This document shows, piece by piece, positions 34,752 to 43,551 of a DNA stretch of 64,000 bases. The stretch is taken from the NCBI RefSeq assembly GCF_001279525.1, contig NZ_LGDY01000092.1, positions 124,001-188,000 of the forward strand. The letters are read 5' to 3'. The translations under genes were made by a program, and so were the position numbers. How positions within the stretch are numbered: position 1 is the first letter of the stretch; every line of letters begins with the position of its first letter. Under the pieces are notes generated by a model that did no database searches, had not been told where the DNA came from, and saw only the letters and a list, made by a program, of their open reading frames with translations. Source of the DNA: Nocardia sp. NRRL S-836. GTDB lineage: Bacteria; Actinomycetota; Actinomycetes; Mycobacteriales; Pseudonocardiaceae.

Positions 34752-35336
34752 CTACCTCTGGTGCGGGTTCAGCTCACGGAGGCGTGCCAGGAATCCCTTG
34801 GGGGCGACGGCTTGGGTGTAGTTGCCGTCCGCGTCGAGGTAGCCCCAGTGGTTCATGCCTGGCCCGTACATCATGAGGGTCATCGTGTGCGGTTCCAGGT
34901 CGACGACCTCGTGGAACGTCTCGCGACCGACGCGGTTGACATCGCCGGCGGGATGTTCGACACCAGGCGTGTGGACGAGTTCGCCGTCTACGAGATCGAC
35001 GCGATCTTCGACCAACAGCCCGGCCAGTGTGGCGGAGTGAAAGTCCCAGGGGTGATTGTGTGGCTTGGGTTGTTCGCCTCCTCGCCGATCCGGGGCGAGC
35101 CAGTAGTTCACGCCGCTGAACTTGCTGAGTCGCAGTTCGGCCTTGTACGGCTCGCCGGTGAGCTCGTCTGGGACGAGCGTCCACTGCCTGGAGATGAACG
35201 CTTCCCAGCGCAATGAGCCGAGTTCAGGGGTGTGCAGGTCGACGCCAGCGGCGGCGATCTCGAAGAGGTCGCTGGTGAGCGTCAGGTGAGGGGCGATCTG
35301 GATCCGTTGTTTCGGTGAGGTGATCAGTTGAGCCAT
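34752..35336 (-). CDS. Cupin-type protein, possible dioxygenase or isomerase fold
   Basis: The 194-residue protein has cupin landmarks: a first metal-binding-like motif PHNHPWDFHSATLAG near residues 90-105, with three histidines, and a second hydrophobic strand motif HTMTLMMYGPGMNHWGY near 150-166 that ends with His-Trp-Gly. Such beta-barrel proteins bind a metal and catalyse varied reactions or bind sugars, and nothing here fixes which. It starts at the ATG at 35336 and lies alone on the minus strand, with the two small genes at 35422-35960 upstream of it. Confidence 0.78.
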   Translation of the reverse strand: MAQLITSPKQRIQIAPHLTLTSDLFEIAAAGVDLHTPELGSLRWEAFISRQWTLVPDELTGEPYKAELRLSKFSGVNYWLAPDRRGGEQPKPHNHPWDFHSATLAGLLVEDRVDLVDGELVHTPGVEHPAGDVNRVGRETFHEVVDLEPHTMTLMMYGPGMNHWGYLDADGNYTQAVAPKGFLARLRELNPHQR

Positions 35337-35421
35337 GTATCCATGATCATGCAGGAGTTGTTGCGGTACAACGGTTTTCGGGTTGCGCAGACGGTTGGAA
35401 ACGGGGAAACCCCCCCGCTGG

Positions 35422-35760
35422 TCAGCGGCGTGTCGGCAGTGCCGTGACCTCCGCCGCGGTGTTCACCTTCTCGCATAGGTCGAGATGGGTCAGGGTGAGT
35501 TGGCGGATCGCCTCTTCGCAGACCTGCACGAGTTTGCCGGCGTGCGCTGGTCGAGCATCCCCTGGGGTGTCCGCGGCCACCTGGGGCTGGAAGTAGTCCG
35601 TGACGAGGCCGCGGTAGTTGCGGTAGAAGGTCGCGTGCCGGATCTCGAGCGCGCGCTCGACTGCGAACACCGTGGGGTGGCGGCCTGCGGCTCGGGCATC
35701 GGCGAGGACCTGGTCCATGGCCCAGCGCACGTCGTCGTTGCTGGGCAGCGGGCGGTGCAT
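35422..35760 (-). CDS. Small helix-turn-helix-like protein
   Basis: The 112-residue protein contains a TetR- or Fis-like segment, PTVFAVERALEIRHATFYRNYRGLV, at about residues 30-55, and a helical tail. It starts at an ATG that shares one base with the stop of the upstream small frame (TGATG), so the two are coupled. Small proteins with this kind of HTH often accompany recombinases or plasmid-type genes; that link is an inference. No ligand domain is present. Confidence 0.6.
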   Translation of the reverse strand: MHRPLPSNDDVRWAMDQVLADARAAGRHPTVFAVERALEIRHATFYRNYRGLVTDYFQPQVAADTPGDARPAHAGKLVQVCEEAIRQLTLTHLDLCEKVNTAAEVTALPTRR

Positions 35761-35960
35761 CAGCGCAGCTCCTGCTCGGGAAGGTCGTGGTCGGTGAGGA
35801 ACGCGGCGAGCTCGCCGCGACGTAGCTCCAGCCCGAGTCGGACGTACGGCCCGATCAGGCCGGCATCGCCGAGCTGGGCATCCAGCCTGGTCGGATGTGC
35901 GGCCAGGGTTGCGCGGTTGTCGGTGTGAGCGCGACGCTGCGGCAGCGCAGCGGCTGGCAC
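35760..35960 (-). CDS. Small unknown protein coupled to the HTH gene
   Basis: A 66-codon frame ends in a stop that shares one base with the start of the HTH-like gene (TGATG). It reads RLDAQLGDAGLIGPYVRLG and RGELAAFLTDHDLPEQE, with good codon bias in the second half. The first 25 codons are Ala/Arg-rich and less convincing. Biased coding continues upstream in another frame (about 36040-35960, NFRALAERSERAALCRSTVD). The gene may therefore be the 3' part of a longer, frameshifted one. Confidence 0.45.
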   Translation of the reverse strand: MPAAALPQRRAHTDNRATLAAHPTRLDAQLGDAGLIGPYVRLGLELRRGELAAFLTDHDLPEQELR

Positions 35961-36170
35961 TCGTTCAGCACCGGACGCGCCTCGTCGTCAACGGTGCTGC
36001 GGCACAGCGCCGCCCGCTCGGAGCGCTCGGCGAGGGCACGGAAGTTGGTCCGATCCGCGGCCCATGCACCCGTTCGTGGCCACCTTGATCACCGCTACGG
36101 TCAGCACAGGTGAGTATCCGGCGGACCTCGGCTCCGCGACTCGACACCAACCCCGGGAAAGAGGCCCACA

Positions 36171-37157
36171 TTGCCCATCATGAGCCGGAAAAGGCTGGGT
36201 GAATTCGTGTGCGCGTTGGGTGACTTCGGCATCACCCTTCTCGGCGTCCGTGGCGATCTCGGCGGCGCGATGAACAGCATGGGGTACTGGAACCCGGACA
36301 CGTTGGGCGAGCTCGTCGATGCCGCGCTGCACGCTGCGTGCGCGGGCCAGCGGCTGCTGGAACAACGTGACGCGCCACGGCACCGGCCCGTCCGCAGGCA
36401 GGCCGTCTTCTTGATGACCGATCAGGTGCTCGCCCAAGCCGACGCCACAGATCTCAAGAACCTCTCCGCTGCGGCCGACATCGCCGCAGATCCAGCCCAA
36501 GGCCTTATGTTGATCCGGCTCGCGAACCAGCCCGGAGACCACGCGCCCGTTGCCGCGGGCGCAACCTCCCTTCCCGACGGCTTCGCCGCCCGCTACACCC
36601 ACACCGTGCCCCAGATCATCGGACTCACCCTCGCGCTCACCACCGCCCACTTCAGCGAGAACATGGGGGTCGTCTGGACGGTCGACGGCACGCTCGGGCC
36701 GGCGTTCACCAGCGTGGTCCCGGAGCAGAACCGGCGCAGCTTTCCCACCATCGCCGCGCTGCTCATCGCGACTCGCGATGAGGTGGTTCGCCGTGCCGTG
36801 GTCGTCCACAACTCGACCGATCGCATCCCGTACCAGGTGCCCCTGGCCATCATCGTCGGCGACGGGCTGGTCAACACCCTTCCGATAGAGCACGCGTCCT
36901 GGCTGCAGCACCTGCACGGCGACGCCGGAGCGATGATCAACACGCACCTTTGGGTGCTTCCGGTGGAGTCGCCTGAGCTTTCGCCGAGGAAGAACCCGCT
37001 GAGCCTTTGGGTCGCTAGGTACCGTGGCAGAGGGACACGCATCCGATCGCGGAGGAGTGCGCCGTGGACTACGACACCCCACCCAACGACGTCGGCCGCC
37101 GAGTGCGGGAGATCCGCAACTGGCGGAACCAGAGCCTGGAAGTGGTGGCCGGCCTAG
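36171..37157 (+). CDS. Unknown protein whose 3' end overlaps the next gene
   Basis: The frame is well biased and reads like a soluble protein: RLGEFVCALGDFGITLLGV, RRQAVFLMTDQVLAQADATD, HTVPQIIGLTLALTTAHFSEN, YQVPLAIIVGDGLVNTLPIE. A TTG at 36171 has AGAGG six bases upstream; an ATG at 36180 is an alternative. The last 45 codons, from about 37020, run out of frame through the start of the XRE gene and look non-coding, so the original stop was probably lost. The product would be up to 328 residues. No family is recognised. Confidence 0.6.
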   Translation: MPIMSRKRLGEFVCALGDFGITLLGVRGDLGGAMNSMGYWNPDTLGELVDAALHAACAGQRLLEQRDAPRHRPVRRQAVFLMTDQVLAQADATDLKNLSAAADIAADPAQGLMLIRLANQPGDHAPVAAGATSLPDGFAARYTHTVPQIIGLTLALTTAHFSENMGVVWTVDGTLGPAFTSVVPEQNRRSFPTIAALLIATRDEVVRRAVVVHNSTDRIPYQVPLAIIVGDGLVNTLPIEHASWLQHLHGDAGAMINTHLWVLPVESPELSPRKNPLSLWVARYRGRGTRIRSRRSAPWTTTPHPTTSAAECGRSATGGTRAWKWWPA

Positions 37158-38296
37158 CCGGGATCAGCTTCGGGCACCTGGGCCGGATCGAGCGCGGCGA
37201 GAAGCCGCTGACCACCCGCAGCACCATGGAGGCCCTGGCACGGGCGCTGAGGGTGGCGCCGTCGGAGTTCGACGGCAGGCCATGGGAGGTTCCCGGCTGG
37301 CCCGACCCGAAAGCGCACGCCGGGCTGGTCGCGGTCGAGGAAGCGCTGGACTCCTTCGAGCTCGGCGAGGACCCCGGTGTGCCGACGCGGCCGTGGCCGC
37401 AAGTCTCCGCGGACCTCGACCTGCTGGCCGACCGGATCCAGCACGCCGACTACGCCGGCCAAGGCGAATTGACGCCGGTGCTGCTTGGCGAGCTGCACGC
37501 GCTCTACGTGCGCGAACCGCAGCTGCGCACCCCGGTCCTGCTGGGCCTGGTGAAGGCCTACAGCTCGGCGGTGTGGATCACCAAGCGCATCGGTGGCCGC
37601 GGGCTGTCGCTGCTGGCGGCCAAGGCGGCGCGGCAGTGCGCGCTGGAACTCGGCTCGCCTGCGTGGCTTGGGTACACGGCCTGGTTGCGTGGGGACGCGA
37701 CGGGCGCGTTGTCGCGGCCGCACCAGTACCAGCGCGCGGTGCGCATGGTCGACGAGCTGTCCCCGCATCTGAACGACCCGGAGGTGGTCCAGTCCGCCGG
37801 GATGCTGCACCTGAGCGCGGCGCTGGCGGCCGCAGTGCAGGCAGACCGGGATACCGCGGCAACTCACATCGAAGAGGCCACCGCCCTCGCGGGGCGGATG
37901 GACCTGGAGGTCGGGACGTTCGGAGGGCTGTGGTTCGGTGTGCCGAATGTCGGTGTGTGGGCGACCACGATTGGTCTGGAGCTCGGTGATGGCGCGAAGG
38001 TTGCCGAGACCGCGCGTGGTGTCCGGATTGCCGCGATCCCCTCGACGAGCCGTCACGCCGAGTTCTACTGCGAGGTCGGCCGCGCCTTGATGGGTGAGCC
38101 GAAGCAGCGCGACACCGGTCTGCAGCTCGTGCTCACGGCGGAGAAGCTGGCGCCGCAGCGGGTCCGCGCGGACGTGCTGGTGCGTGAGGCCGTCGCCCAC
38201 CAGCTGCGTACGGCGCGTCGTGACGCCGGCGGCCGGGAGCTGCGCGGTCTGGCGTGGAGGTTGGGGATCGCACCGGAGTTCAGCCCGAACGGGTGA
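37064..38296 (+). CDS. XRE-family regulator with TPR-like C-terminal region
   Basis: The 410-residue protein begins with a clear XRE helix-turn-helix at residues 10-65: VREIRNWRNQSLEVVAGLAGISFGHLGRIERGEK. A linker and an alpha-helical TPR-like region occupy the rest (for example MLHLSAALAAAVQADRDTAA). Such proteins are common actinomycete regulators that may sense peptides or small ligands. The GTG at 37064 has GGAGG 9 bases upstream. It overlaps the tail of the preceding unknown frame by 94 bases. A strong terminator with a short T run follows the stop. Confidence 0.88.
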   Translation: MDYDTPPNDVGRRVREIRNWRNQSLEVVAGLAGISFGHLGRIERGEKPLTTRSTMEALARALRVAPSEFDGRPWEVPGWPDPKAHAGLVAVEEALDSFELGEDPGVPTRPWPQVSADLDLLADRIQHADYAGQGELTPVLLGELHALYVREPQLRTPVLLGLVKAYSSAVWITKRIGGRGLSLLAAKAARQCALELGSPAWLGYTAWLRGDATGALSRPHQYQRAVRMVDELSPHLNDPEVVQSAGMLHLSAALAAAVQADRDTAATHIEEATALAGRMDLEVGTFGGLWFGVPNVGVWATTIGLELGDGAKVAETARGVRIAAIPSTSRHAEFYCEVGRALMGEPKQRDTGLQLVLTAEKLAPQRVRADVLVREAVAHQLRTARRDAGGRELRGLAWRLGIAPEFSPNG

Positions 38297-38301
38297 TGCG
38301 G

Positions 38302-38332
38302 CGCGGATTTGACCTTCGAGGTCAAATCCGCG
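38302..38332 (+). terminator. Intrinsic terminator after the XRE/TPR gene
   Basis: A perfect 13-bp inverted repeat (38303-38315, gcggatttgacct, and 38319-38331), extendable by one pair, has a 3-base loop. The sequence gttttg follows directly. It starts 6 bases after the stop, one of the few hairpins here with a T run. Confidence 0.85.
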
Positions 38333-38358
38333 TTTTGGCTGCTCATAGCCTTCCGTTC

Positions 38359-39000
38359 GTGACCAGCAGGACGTATGGGCCGTGGGCGGACGCATGTGGC
38401 GTACCGGTCACCACGGCCGCCCGCGTGGAGCAGATCGGTGTCCACAAGCCACACGGCGCGCTTGCGGGCCGGCGGGGCAAGACCGGTGTCGTCACCGACC
38501 TCGGCAGCTCACGCGTCAACGTGCTGTTCGACGGCGAGGACATCCCGGTAGGCGTGCGTCCCCACCTGCTGCAGGTACTCGCGCAGCAGGAGGCGGAGGG
38601 CATGACCTGTCTGGAAGGCCTGCACTGGCACGGCTACCTGCACCGCGCCGAGGGCGGCCTATACGAGCTTCCCGAGCCGACTCTCCTGGATCGCAAAATC
38701 CGGCTGGCCGAGGTCCCGCACACCGTGCTGCGCTCGCCCTCGCAGGTGGCCAAGTGGGTCGGCACTACCAGTGACCAAGACGAATGCTTCGTCCTGTGGC
38801 TCCCCGCGCCCGGCCTGTGGAGGACCTACGCAGACCAGGCCGAGTGGCGGACGGAAGCGGTCAAGCTCGCCGCGCGGGCCGGCGCCGTGTACACCGCGGT
38901 GTCATCAGCGGACGGCAGTGCCCGGTGCGAGCTGTACGCCGAAGCCGTCTCCGCCGACGACTGCCCGGAACACGGCGTCCACCACGAGCAGGACGCGTGA
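38359..39000 (+). CDS. Unknown protein
   Basis: The 213-residue frame opens at a GTG behind the terminator; an in-frame start at 38296 would lie before the hairpin and is less likely. It shows good codon bias and reads like a soluble protein: RRGKTGVVTDLGSSRVNVLF and EVPHTVLRSPSQVAKWVGTT, then ECFVLWLPAPGLWRTYADQAEW. It has no domain I recognise. The stop shares one base with the ATG of the next small gene (TGATG), so the two form a unit. No clear ribosome site is present before 38359. Confidence 0.68.
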   Translation: MTSRTYGPWADACGVPVTTAARVEQIGVHKPHGALAGRRGKTGVVTDLGSSRVNVLFDGEDIPVGVRPHLLQVLAQQEAEGMTCLEGLHWHGYLHRAEGGLYELPEPTLLDRKIRLAEVPHTVLRSPSQVAKWVGTTSDQDECFVLWLPAPGLWRTYADQAEWRTEAVKLAARAGAVYTAVSSADGSARCELYAEAVSADDCPEHGVHHEQDA

Positions 39001-39257
39001 TGACCAGCGACCGGGTCGCCGACCCCAACACCCCGGTACTCCAAGGCCCTCAGGAGATCGGCGCGGCGTTCGCCGAGTGGTTCGTCAACGCCAGTCCCGA
39101 CGAGGTCCACGCGTTCATCGCCGCCAACGGCACCCGCACGAAGGAGCTCAAAGACCGCGGTGAACTGGTCGCCAGCGACAAACCACGGACCTGGGATGGC
39201 GACGTCGACCAGTGGTCCGCCCGCACCCCGAGCGAGCCTTCCCCCCGCACCCGGTAG
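39000..39257 (+). CDS. Small unknown acidic protein
   Basis: This 85-residue protein is coupled to the preceding gene by a one-base overlap of stop and start. Its middle reads IGAAFAEWFVNASPDEVHAFIAANG and is helical. The rest is hydrophilic with a Pro/Ser-rich tail. No motif is recognised. Its role probably depends on the upstream partner. Confidence 0.62.
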   Translation: MTSDRVADPNTPVLQGPQEIGAAFAEWFVNASPDEVHAFIAANGTRTKELKDRGELVASDKPRTWDGDVDQWSARTPSEPSPRTR

Positions 39258-39412
39258 AAGACCGGACGGCCCACCGGTGAGGACCCTCCCCTTGTTCTCA
39301 CCAGCCGCTCCGGCCACAGCGGGCCCACCTCGGCCGGTATCAGGGGCTTCCGGCCGGTCGGTACCCCACCAAGGAGGCAATGGTCTCCCAACTTTCGAGT
39401 CGAGGAGCGCAC

Positions 39413-39871
39413 ATGCCGGTCCAAGGTCCCATTGCCCGGCGTTCCGCGCGAGCGGTGCTGTTCGACAAGAACAGGCACCTTGTACTGATCAAGCGCAACA
39501 ACCCCGGTCAGCCGCCGTACTGGACGACGCCGGGCGGGGGGATCAAGGACGGCGACGCCAGCGCGGCCAACGCCCTGGAGCGTGAACTCGTCGAGGAACT
39601 CGGCGCTGTCGCGTCGGTCGGCGGGCGGGGCCTGTTGATCTCGTCGGAGACCGAGCAGGGCCTCTCCGTGCAGGAGATCTTCGTGGCGCGCCTGATGAGC
39701 ATCGACGAGACAGCACGGAACGGGGCGGAGTGGACCGACTCCAGCCGTGGTGGGTACGAGGTGGTGCGGGTGCCGATCGACCAGGTCTACGCGATCGACC
39801 TCAGGCCCAGGGAGGTCAAGGAGTTCGTCACCCGCAACGCCTTGGCACTTCTGGCGGAAGTGCTCGGTTAG
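39413..39871 (+). CDS. Nudix hydrolase
   Basis: The 152-residue protein has a Nudix fold core: ARRSARAVLFDKNRHLVLIKRN, a Nudix box from GGGIKDGD to ALERELVEELGA, and later strands. In the box the usual REUxEExGU half is perfect, but the first conserved Glu appears replaced by Ala or shifted to Asp. Activity may therefore be altered. These enzymes hydrolyse nucleoside diphosphates linked to another group. The ATG at 39413 follows GAGGAG; an in-frame ATG at 39380 has no such site. It is monocistronic. Confidence 0.85.
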   Translation: MPVQGPIARRSARAVLFDKNRHLVLIKRNNPGQPPYWTTPGGGIKDGDASAANALERELVEELGAVASVGGRGLLISSETEQGLSVQEIFVARLMSIDETARNGAEWTDSSRGGYEVVRVPIDQVYAIDLRPREVKEFVTRNALALLAEVLG

Positions 39872-40089
39872 ATCTCCTCCCATCACACGCCGGCGGCAGT
39901 GAGACGGAACCGCGTTGCGTCCGCGAACACGCCTCCGGGCTGGTGAAGCCCCGTCACAACGAGCAGTGACAGCGCGATGAGCAGCTGATGTGACACGGAG
40001 ATCAGCGGTCCCGGCCCGAACTGCTCGGCATAGCGGCGAGCGACATGCCTCGCCCGTTCGGCCCGTTCGCAGAACCGAGCCAAAGATTC

Positions 40090-40578
40090 CGCTTGCAGGG
40101 CGGTGTGGGGCTGGCTCTCGCGTTGCGCGCCAACGCTGGTACTCCGACGGGTGGTCGTTGCGCGCGACGTCGTCTCCTACAGCGCCTGGGGACACCTGGC
40201 GTCGCGGGCTCACCACGACAGCACGCACACCAAGCAGTTCCCGCTGAAGGCGGGGGAGTCGCTGCTGCGGGCGGTCGACCGGTGGAAGGAGGGTGGCTAC
40301 TTCCTCGATGGCGGCACCGACACCGCCGGAGCGGTCCGCCGCCACTACGCCGGACACGACCGCGTCGTGATCCTCACCGACGAGCAGTCCCGTGATGGCG
40401 ACGTCGGCCAGGCGCTCCCGGTCGAGACACCGCTCTACACCTGGAACCTCGCCGGCTACCGCACGGGGCGCTCTGCCAGCGGCACTGCACATCGCCACAC
40501 ATTCGCCGGGCTCACCGATCGGCATTCCGGATGATCACCCTTCTCGAAGCCGGTCGTGACGCCAACTGGCCCTTCTGA
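40090..40578 (+). pseudogene. C-terminal relic of a TROVE/Ro60-like RNA-binding protein
   Basis: The readable parts match the von Willebrand-like half of TROVE proteins: GVGLALALRANA near 40100, and then in another frame SLLRAVDRWKEGGYFLDGGT, AVRRHYAGHDRVVILTDEQS, PLYTWNLAGYRTG and HRHTFAGLTD. Near 40515 the frame shifts again; the true end MITLLEAGRDANWPF stops at 40578. Full-length Ro60-type proteins have about 500 residues or more, so the RNA-binding ring is missing. They bind Y RNAs in RNA repair and quality control. Several frameshifts and the lost front half mean no functional product. A strong hairpin sits just behind. Confidence 0.78.
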
Positions 40579-40584
40579 GCAACC

Positions 40585-40620
40585 CTCGTCGCGCGAGCGC
40601 GTGCCCGCTCGCGCGACGAG
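40585..40620 (+). terminator. Hairpin terminator after the TROVE relic
   Basis: A perfect 15-bp inverted repeat (40585-40599, ctcgtcgcgcgagcg, and 40606-40620) with a 6-base loop begins 6 bases behind the relic's stop codon. Confidence 0.8.
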
Positions 40621-40721
40621 CTTCATGGACTCGAAATCCCTCAGTTGTCGCCGGCTGGCGAGGGCAAGTCGATCATGCCTCGTGTCCACAACTAATCGAC
40701 CGGACTCGAACCGGTGCCGGC

Positions 40722-42536
40722 ATGCCTGACCAGCTCTACGCCAGGTCCATCAGTCCTTCATCACCGCCACCGGCGGTCTGCCCCACCTGCTCCGAAGGGA
40801 TGCTTACCGTGCCCGCACCAGCCAGCCTCACCGATGCAGTGGATGTCGTGCTTGAGGACGGTCGCCGTCTCCGGATCCGTTCGGTCATCGCCGACCGGGT
40901 CCGCGGCGTCGACGCCGACGGGGACCTGCTAATCCCGCTGGCCGAACCCGGACAGCACATTCCGGATGACCACGGCGACGAGTACCTCGTCCCGCTCACG
41001 CCCTGCTGCCATGCCCACGGCAAGGGCGCAGACTCCGCCACCGGAGTGGTGTGCCGCAACTGCTACCGCGAGGTCGACCCCAAGTACGGCGGTCCCGGTG
41101 ATCTCAGCGTGGCCGTCGCCGGTGCCCGTCCCGCACTGCAGTTCTTCCGCCGCCGCCTCGCACCGCGCGCCGCGTCGAGGGCGCCATGGATCACGACCGA
41201 GGCCGCCGTGCGGACGCTGCGCGAGCCCACACCGCCGAGCGCCGACGTGAGCACGGAGGACTGGCGCAGCCGCATGACGGCGACGCTCGCTCTGCTCGAG
41301 TCCGCCGCCGACGTGCGGTTGTCCCCGGCCGGGCACTTCCTCGCGATTCGTTCACGGGTCCACCGCAACCGCCCGTACCGGTGGTACGTGGTGCACGTGG
41401 CCACCGGGGCGTACCCGATCCGCCTCGGCGACTACCGGCCGGAGGACAGCGCCGATCCTCATGGTGCCGAAATGGACCTGTCCGAGGAGGCGGTGCTCGG
41501 CTACCTCGACGCCATCGAGCGGCTGCCGGGCCGTCGCGGCGGCCTGGTGGACTGGGGCGTCGCGCCCGTCGACCTGCAGGCCGAGATCAGCCGGTGGGAG
41601 GACCCGCTGATCCAGCGCGACGAGCACGACCCCGAGCACGCCTACCGTCGCCTCCCCGACGCGGTCCGCGCGCTGCACCGCACCGCGGTCCTGCACGCCC
41701 TGGCGGCCGACCCTGCTCGCGACGCCACGACCGAGACCGTCCAGAAGGTGCTGATCAGCTTGCTGGAGGAGCCGCTGCCGCCGATGTACGACCGCGACCC
41801 GGCGCCGGTGGCGGACTACCTGCGCCGGCTGCTGCTGGACTTCAACGGCGGCCGCCGCCGGGACCGCAGCGACCGCCGTACCCCCGAGGCCCGTCGTAGC
41901 GACGCCCGCACCGCCCAGGTGACAATCCTCGCGGCGCTGACCACCCTGGGCGCTCACCCCCGCTCCGCGGTCGACGCACTGCGTGCCCGCGCCGCGCACC
42001 TGCGACAGGGCCAGGGCGTGCACGCCCGCGCGGAACAGCTGGAGCGCGGCGCCCTGCTCATCGCGGAGCTCGCCTCGCCCGTGCCCACCGAACGCCAGCT
42101 GCTGCGCCACGTCGTACCCGGCGACGTCATCGCCTTCCTCCACCCGAACTTCCTCCGGCCCCTCGACGCGCTGTACGTCAAACAGGTCGTGCAGGTGAGC
42201 GGCCCGGTGAGCTACCTGGGGCTGGGTCTGGCCAACGGGGCCGAGGAGTTCATCGTCCCGGTCATCGACCTCACCTACCAGCACCCGACACCCGCGGTCC
42301 TGATGGTCCTTCCGGACAAGTCGTTGCGGCTGCACGCGCTGGAAGAACGCCCTTCGGTCCACACGCTCTGGAACGCCGCCGCGGCGGTCGACCACTGGGC
42401 CGTGCTCCCCGCCGACGCGGTCCGCCTGAAGCACGACGCGCTCGCCGAACGCATCCGCGTCGCGTCCCGCCGTGCGGCCGAAGCGTTCGACCCGCCCGTG
42501 ACCACGACATCGACGCCGCCCCCGCCACCCGCGTGA
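40722..42536 (+). CDS. Large unknown protein with cysteine clusters near its N-terminus
   Basis: The 604-residue frame has strong codon bias throughout. Near its start it has CPTC (about residue 20), and at about 95-115 the cluster PCCHAHGKG followed by VVCRNCYREV, a possible zinc-binding knuckle. The middle (DVRLSPAGHFLAIRSRVHRN, RWYVVHVATGAYPIRLGDY) is alpha/beta. A later Arg-rich loop (NGGRRRDRSDRRTPEARRSD) precedes a C-terminal domain with LRHVVPGDVIAFLHP. No family is recognised. Starts at 40722 or at 40800 are both possible. It begins the accessory block that ends with the integrase. Confidence 0.75.
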   Translation: MPDQLYARSISPSSPPPAVCPTCSEGMLTVPAPASLTDAVDVVLEDGRRLRIRSVIADRVRGVDADGDLLIPLAEPGQHIPDDHGDEYLVPLTPCCHAHGKGADSATGVVCRNCYREVDPKYGGPGDLSVAVAGARPALQFFRRRLAPRAASRAPWITTEAAVRTLREPTPPSADVSTEDWRSRMTATLALLESAADVRLSPAGHFLAIRSRVHRNRPYRWYVVHVATGAYPIRLGDYRPEDSADPHGAEMDLSEEAVLGYLDAIERLPGRRGGLVDWGVAPVDLQAEISRWEDPLIQRDEHDPEHAYRRLPDAVRALHRTAVLHALAADPARDATTETVQKVLISLLEEPLPPMYDRDPAPVADYLRRLLLDFNGGRRRDRSDRRTPEARRSDARTAQVTILAALTTLGAHPRSAVDALRARAAHLRQGQGVHARAEQLERGALLIAELASPVPTERQLLRHVVPGDVIAFLHPNFLRPLDALYVKQVVQVSGPVSYLGLGLANGAEEFIVPVIDLTYQHPTPAVLMVLPDKSLRLHALEERPSVHTLWNAAAAVDHWAVLPADAVRLKHDALAERIRVASRRAAEAFDPPVTTTSTPPPPPA

Positions 42537-42684
42537 CCCACCGCCCGTACCGGACGGGCACGCGACGCGCACACCCACGCACACCACCCCGCCCGCGGCC
42601 CCAGACACCGCAAAGCAGGCCGCCGGCGGAGTAGCGCACACCCGCGCGCGTTCGCGTCCCCGTCCCGAGCACCGGAGAACCCAT

Positions 42685-43551
42685 ATGACCATCACCTCGG
42701 CCACGCCCCACGATCGTGACCGGCTCCAAGCCGACCTCGACACCGCCAACGCCCTGGCCCACGGCCGCGCGGAGGCCCTCGAGGACCTGTCCGCCGCGGC
42801 GCACCACCTGCGCTCCACCCTGCTGGCCGCCGTCGACGACCTGCCGACCCTGCTCACCGCAGCACCGCCGGCGACGGCCAACGCGACGCTGACCGCACTC
42901 ACCGGCACCCTGGCCACCGCACAGGACCTGGCCCGCCGCGCCGACGGCTACACCCACCTGGACGCCCGCGACATGACCTACCTCGACATCGGCTACGACC
43001 TGGGCCGATACGGCTGGGCCGAACAGCCGGGCGCGGTCGCCGACCTCGACGGCGCCGCCTACGGCCCCGACGCGCCGCGTGGTTGGCTGCGGATCTTCTC
43101 CCGCGGCGGGCACGTGCTGCACCTGTGGTTCACCAGCCCGCTGTCCCTCGCCGCGGCGACGCTCAGCAGCCGAGGGCCTCTGCACGAGACCTTCGAGGTC
43201 AAGGCGGCGATCACCGCGCGCGACATCCCCGGACCGCTCGCCGTGCCGTTCCAGTGGCCCCGGCGCAAGGACGCCGCCGCCACCGACGACCTGGACTGGC
43301 AGCAGGCGACCGCTGTCCTGCGCAACTACGGCTTCACCCTGACCGACGACCAGCCCTGCGACAGCCACGGCGTCCCGTCCTCGGACTCCGACAACCCGGT
43401 CCGGGTGCAGACCTGGACCAAGCACCAGCACGGCCGACCCGCGCCGCTGCGCATCCGGCTCTACGGCATCGCCGACGAACAGCCCGTCGCCTGGTACTGG
43501 GCCGGCCGCATCCGCTGCCTTCAGCAGCTTGCCCGTGTCTGCACCCGCTGA
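42685..43551 (+). CDS. Unknown protein of the accessory block
   Basis: The 288-residue protein starts at an ATG behind GGAG. An Ala-rich helical N-terminal half (RAEALEDLSAAAHHLRSTLL) is followed by an alpha/beta part with aromatic strands (RGWLRIFSRGGHVLHLWFTS, NYGFTLTDDQPC and PLRIRLYGIADEQPVAWYWAG). Coding bias is strong from start to stop. I do not recognise it. It lies 148 bp behind the large cysteine-containing gene on the same strand and is probably transcribed with it. Confidence 0.72.
   Translation: MTITSATPHDRDRLQADLDTANALAHGRAEALEDLSAAAHHLRSTLLAAVDDLPTLLTAAPPATANATLTALTGTLATAQDLARRADGYTHLDARDMTYLDIGYDLGRYGWAEQPGAVADLDGAAYGPDAPRGWLRIFSRGGHVLHLWFTSPLSLAAATLSSRGPLHETFEVKAAITARDIPGPLAVPFQWPRRKDAAATDDLDWQQATAVLRNYGFTLTDDQPCDSHGVPSSDSDNPVRVQTWTKHQHGRPAPLRIRLYGIADEQPVAWYWAGRIRCLQQLARVCTR

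Noticed and set aside
40690..40720. tRNA T-arm-like sequence on the minus strand (accgg, ttcgagt, ccggt), possible attachment-site remnant
   Set aside because: Only the T-arm is present. No anticodon arm, no matching acceptor stem and no second copy near the integrase were found, so chance is likely.
42533..42634. 33-codon frame starting at a GTG overlapping the stop of the 604-residue gene
   Set aside because: The translation is almost only Pro, Arg and Thr, without ribosome site; the overlap is likely chance in GC-rich DNA.
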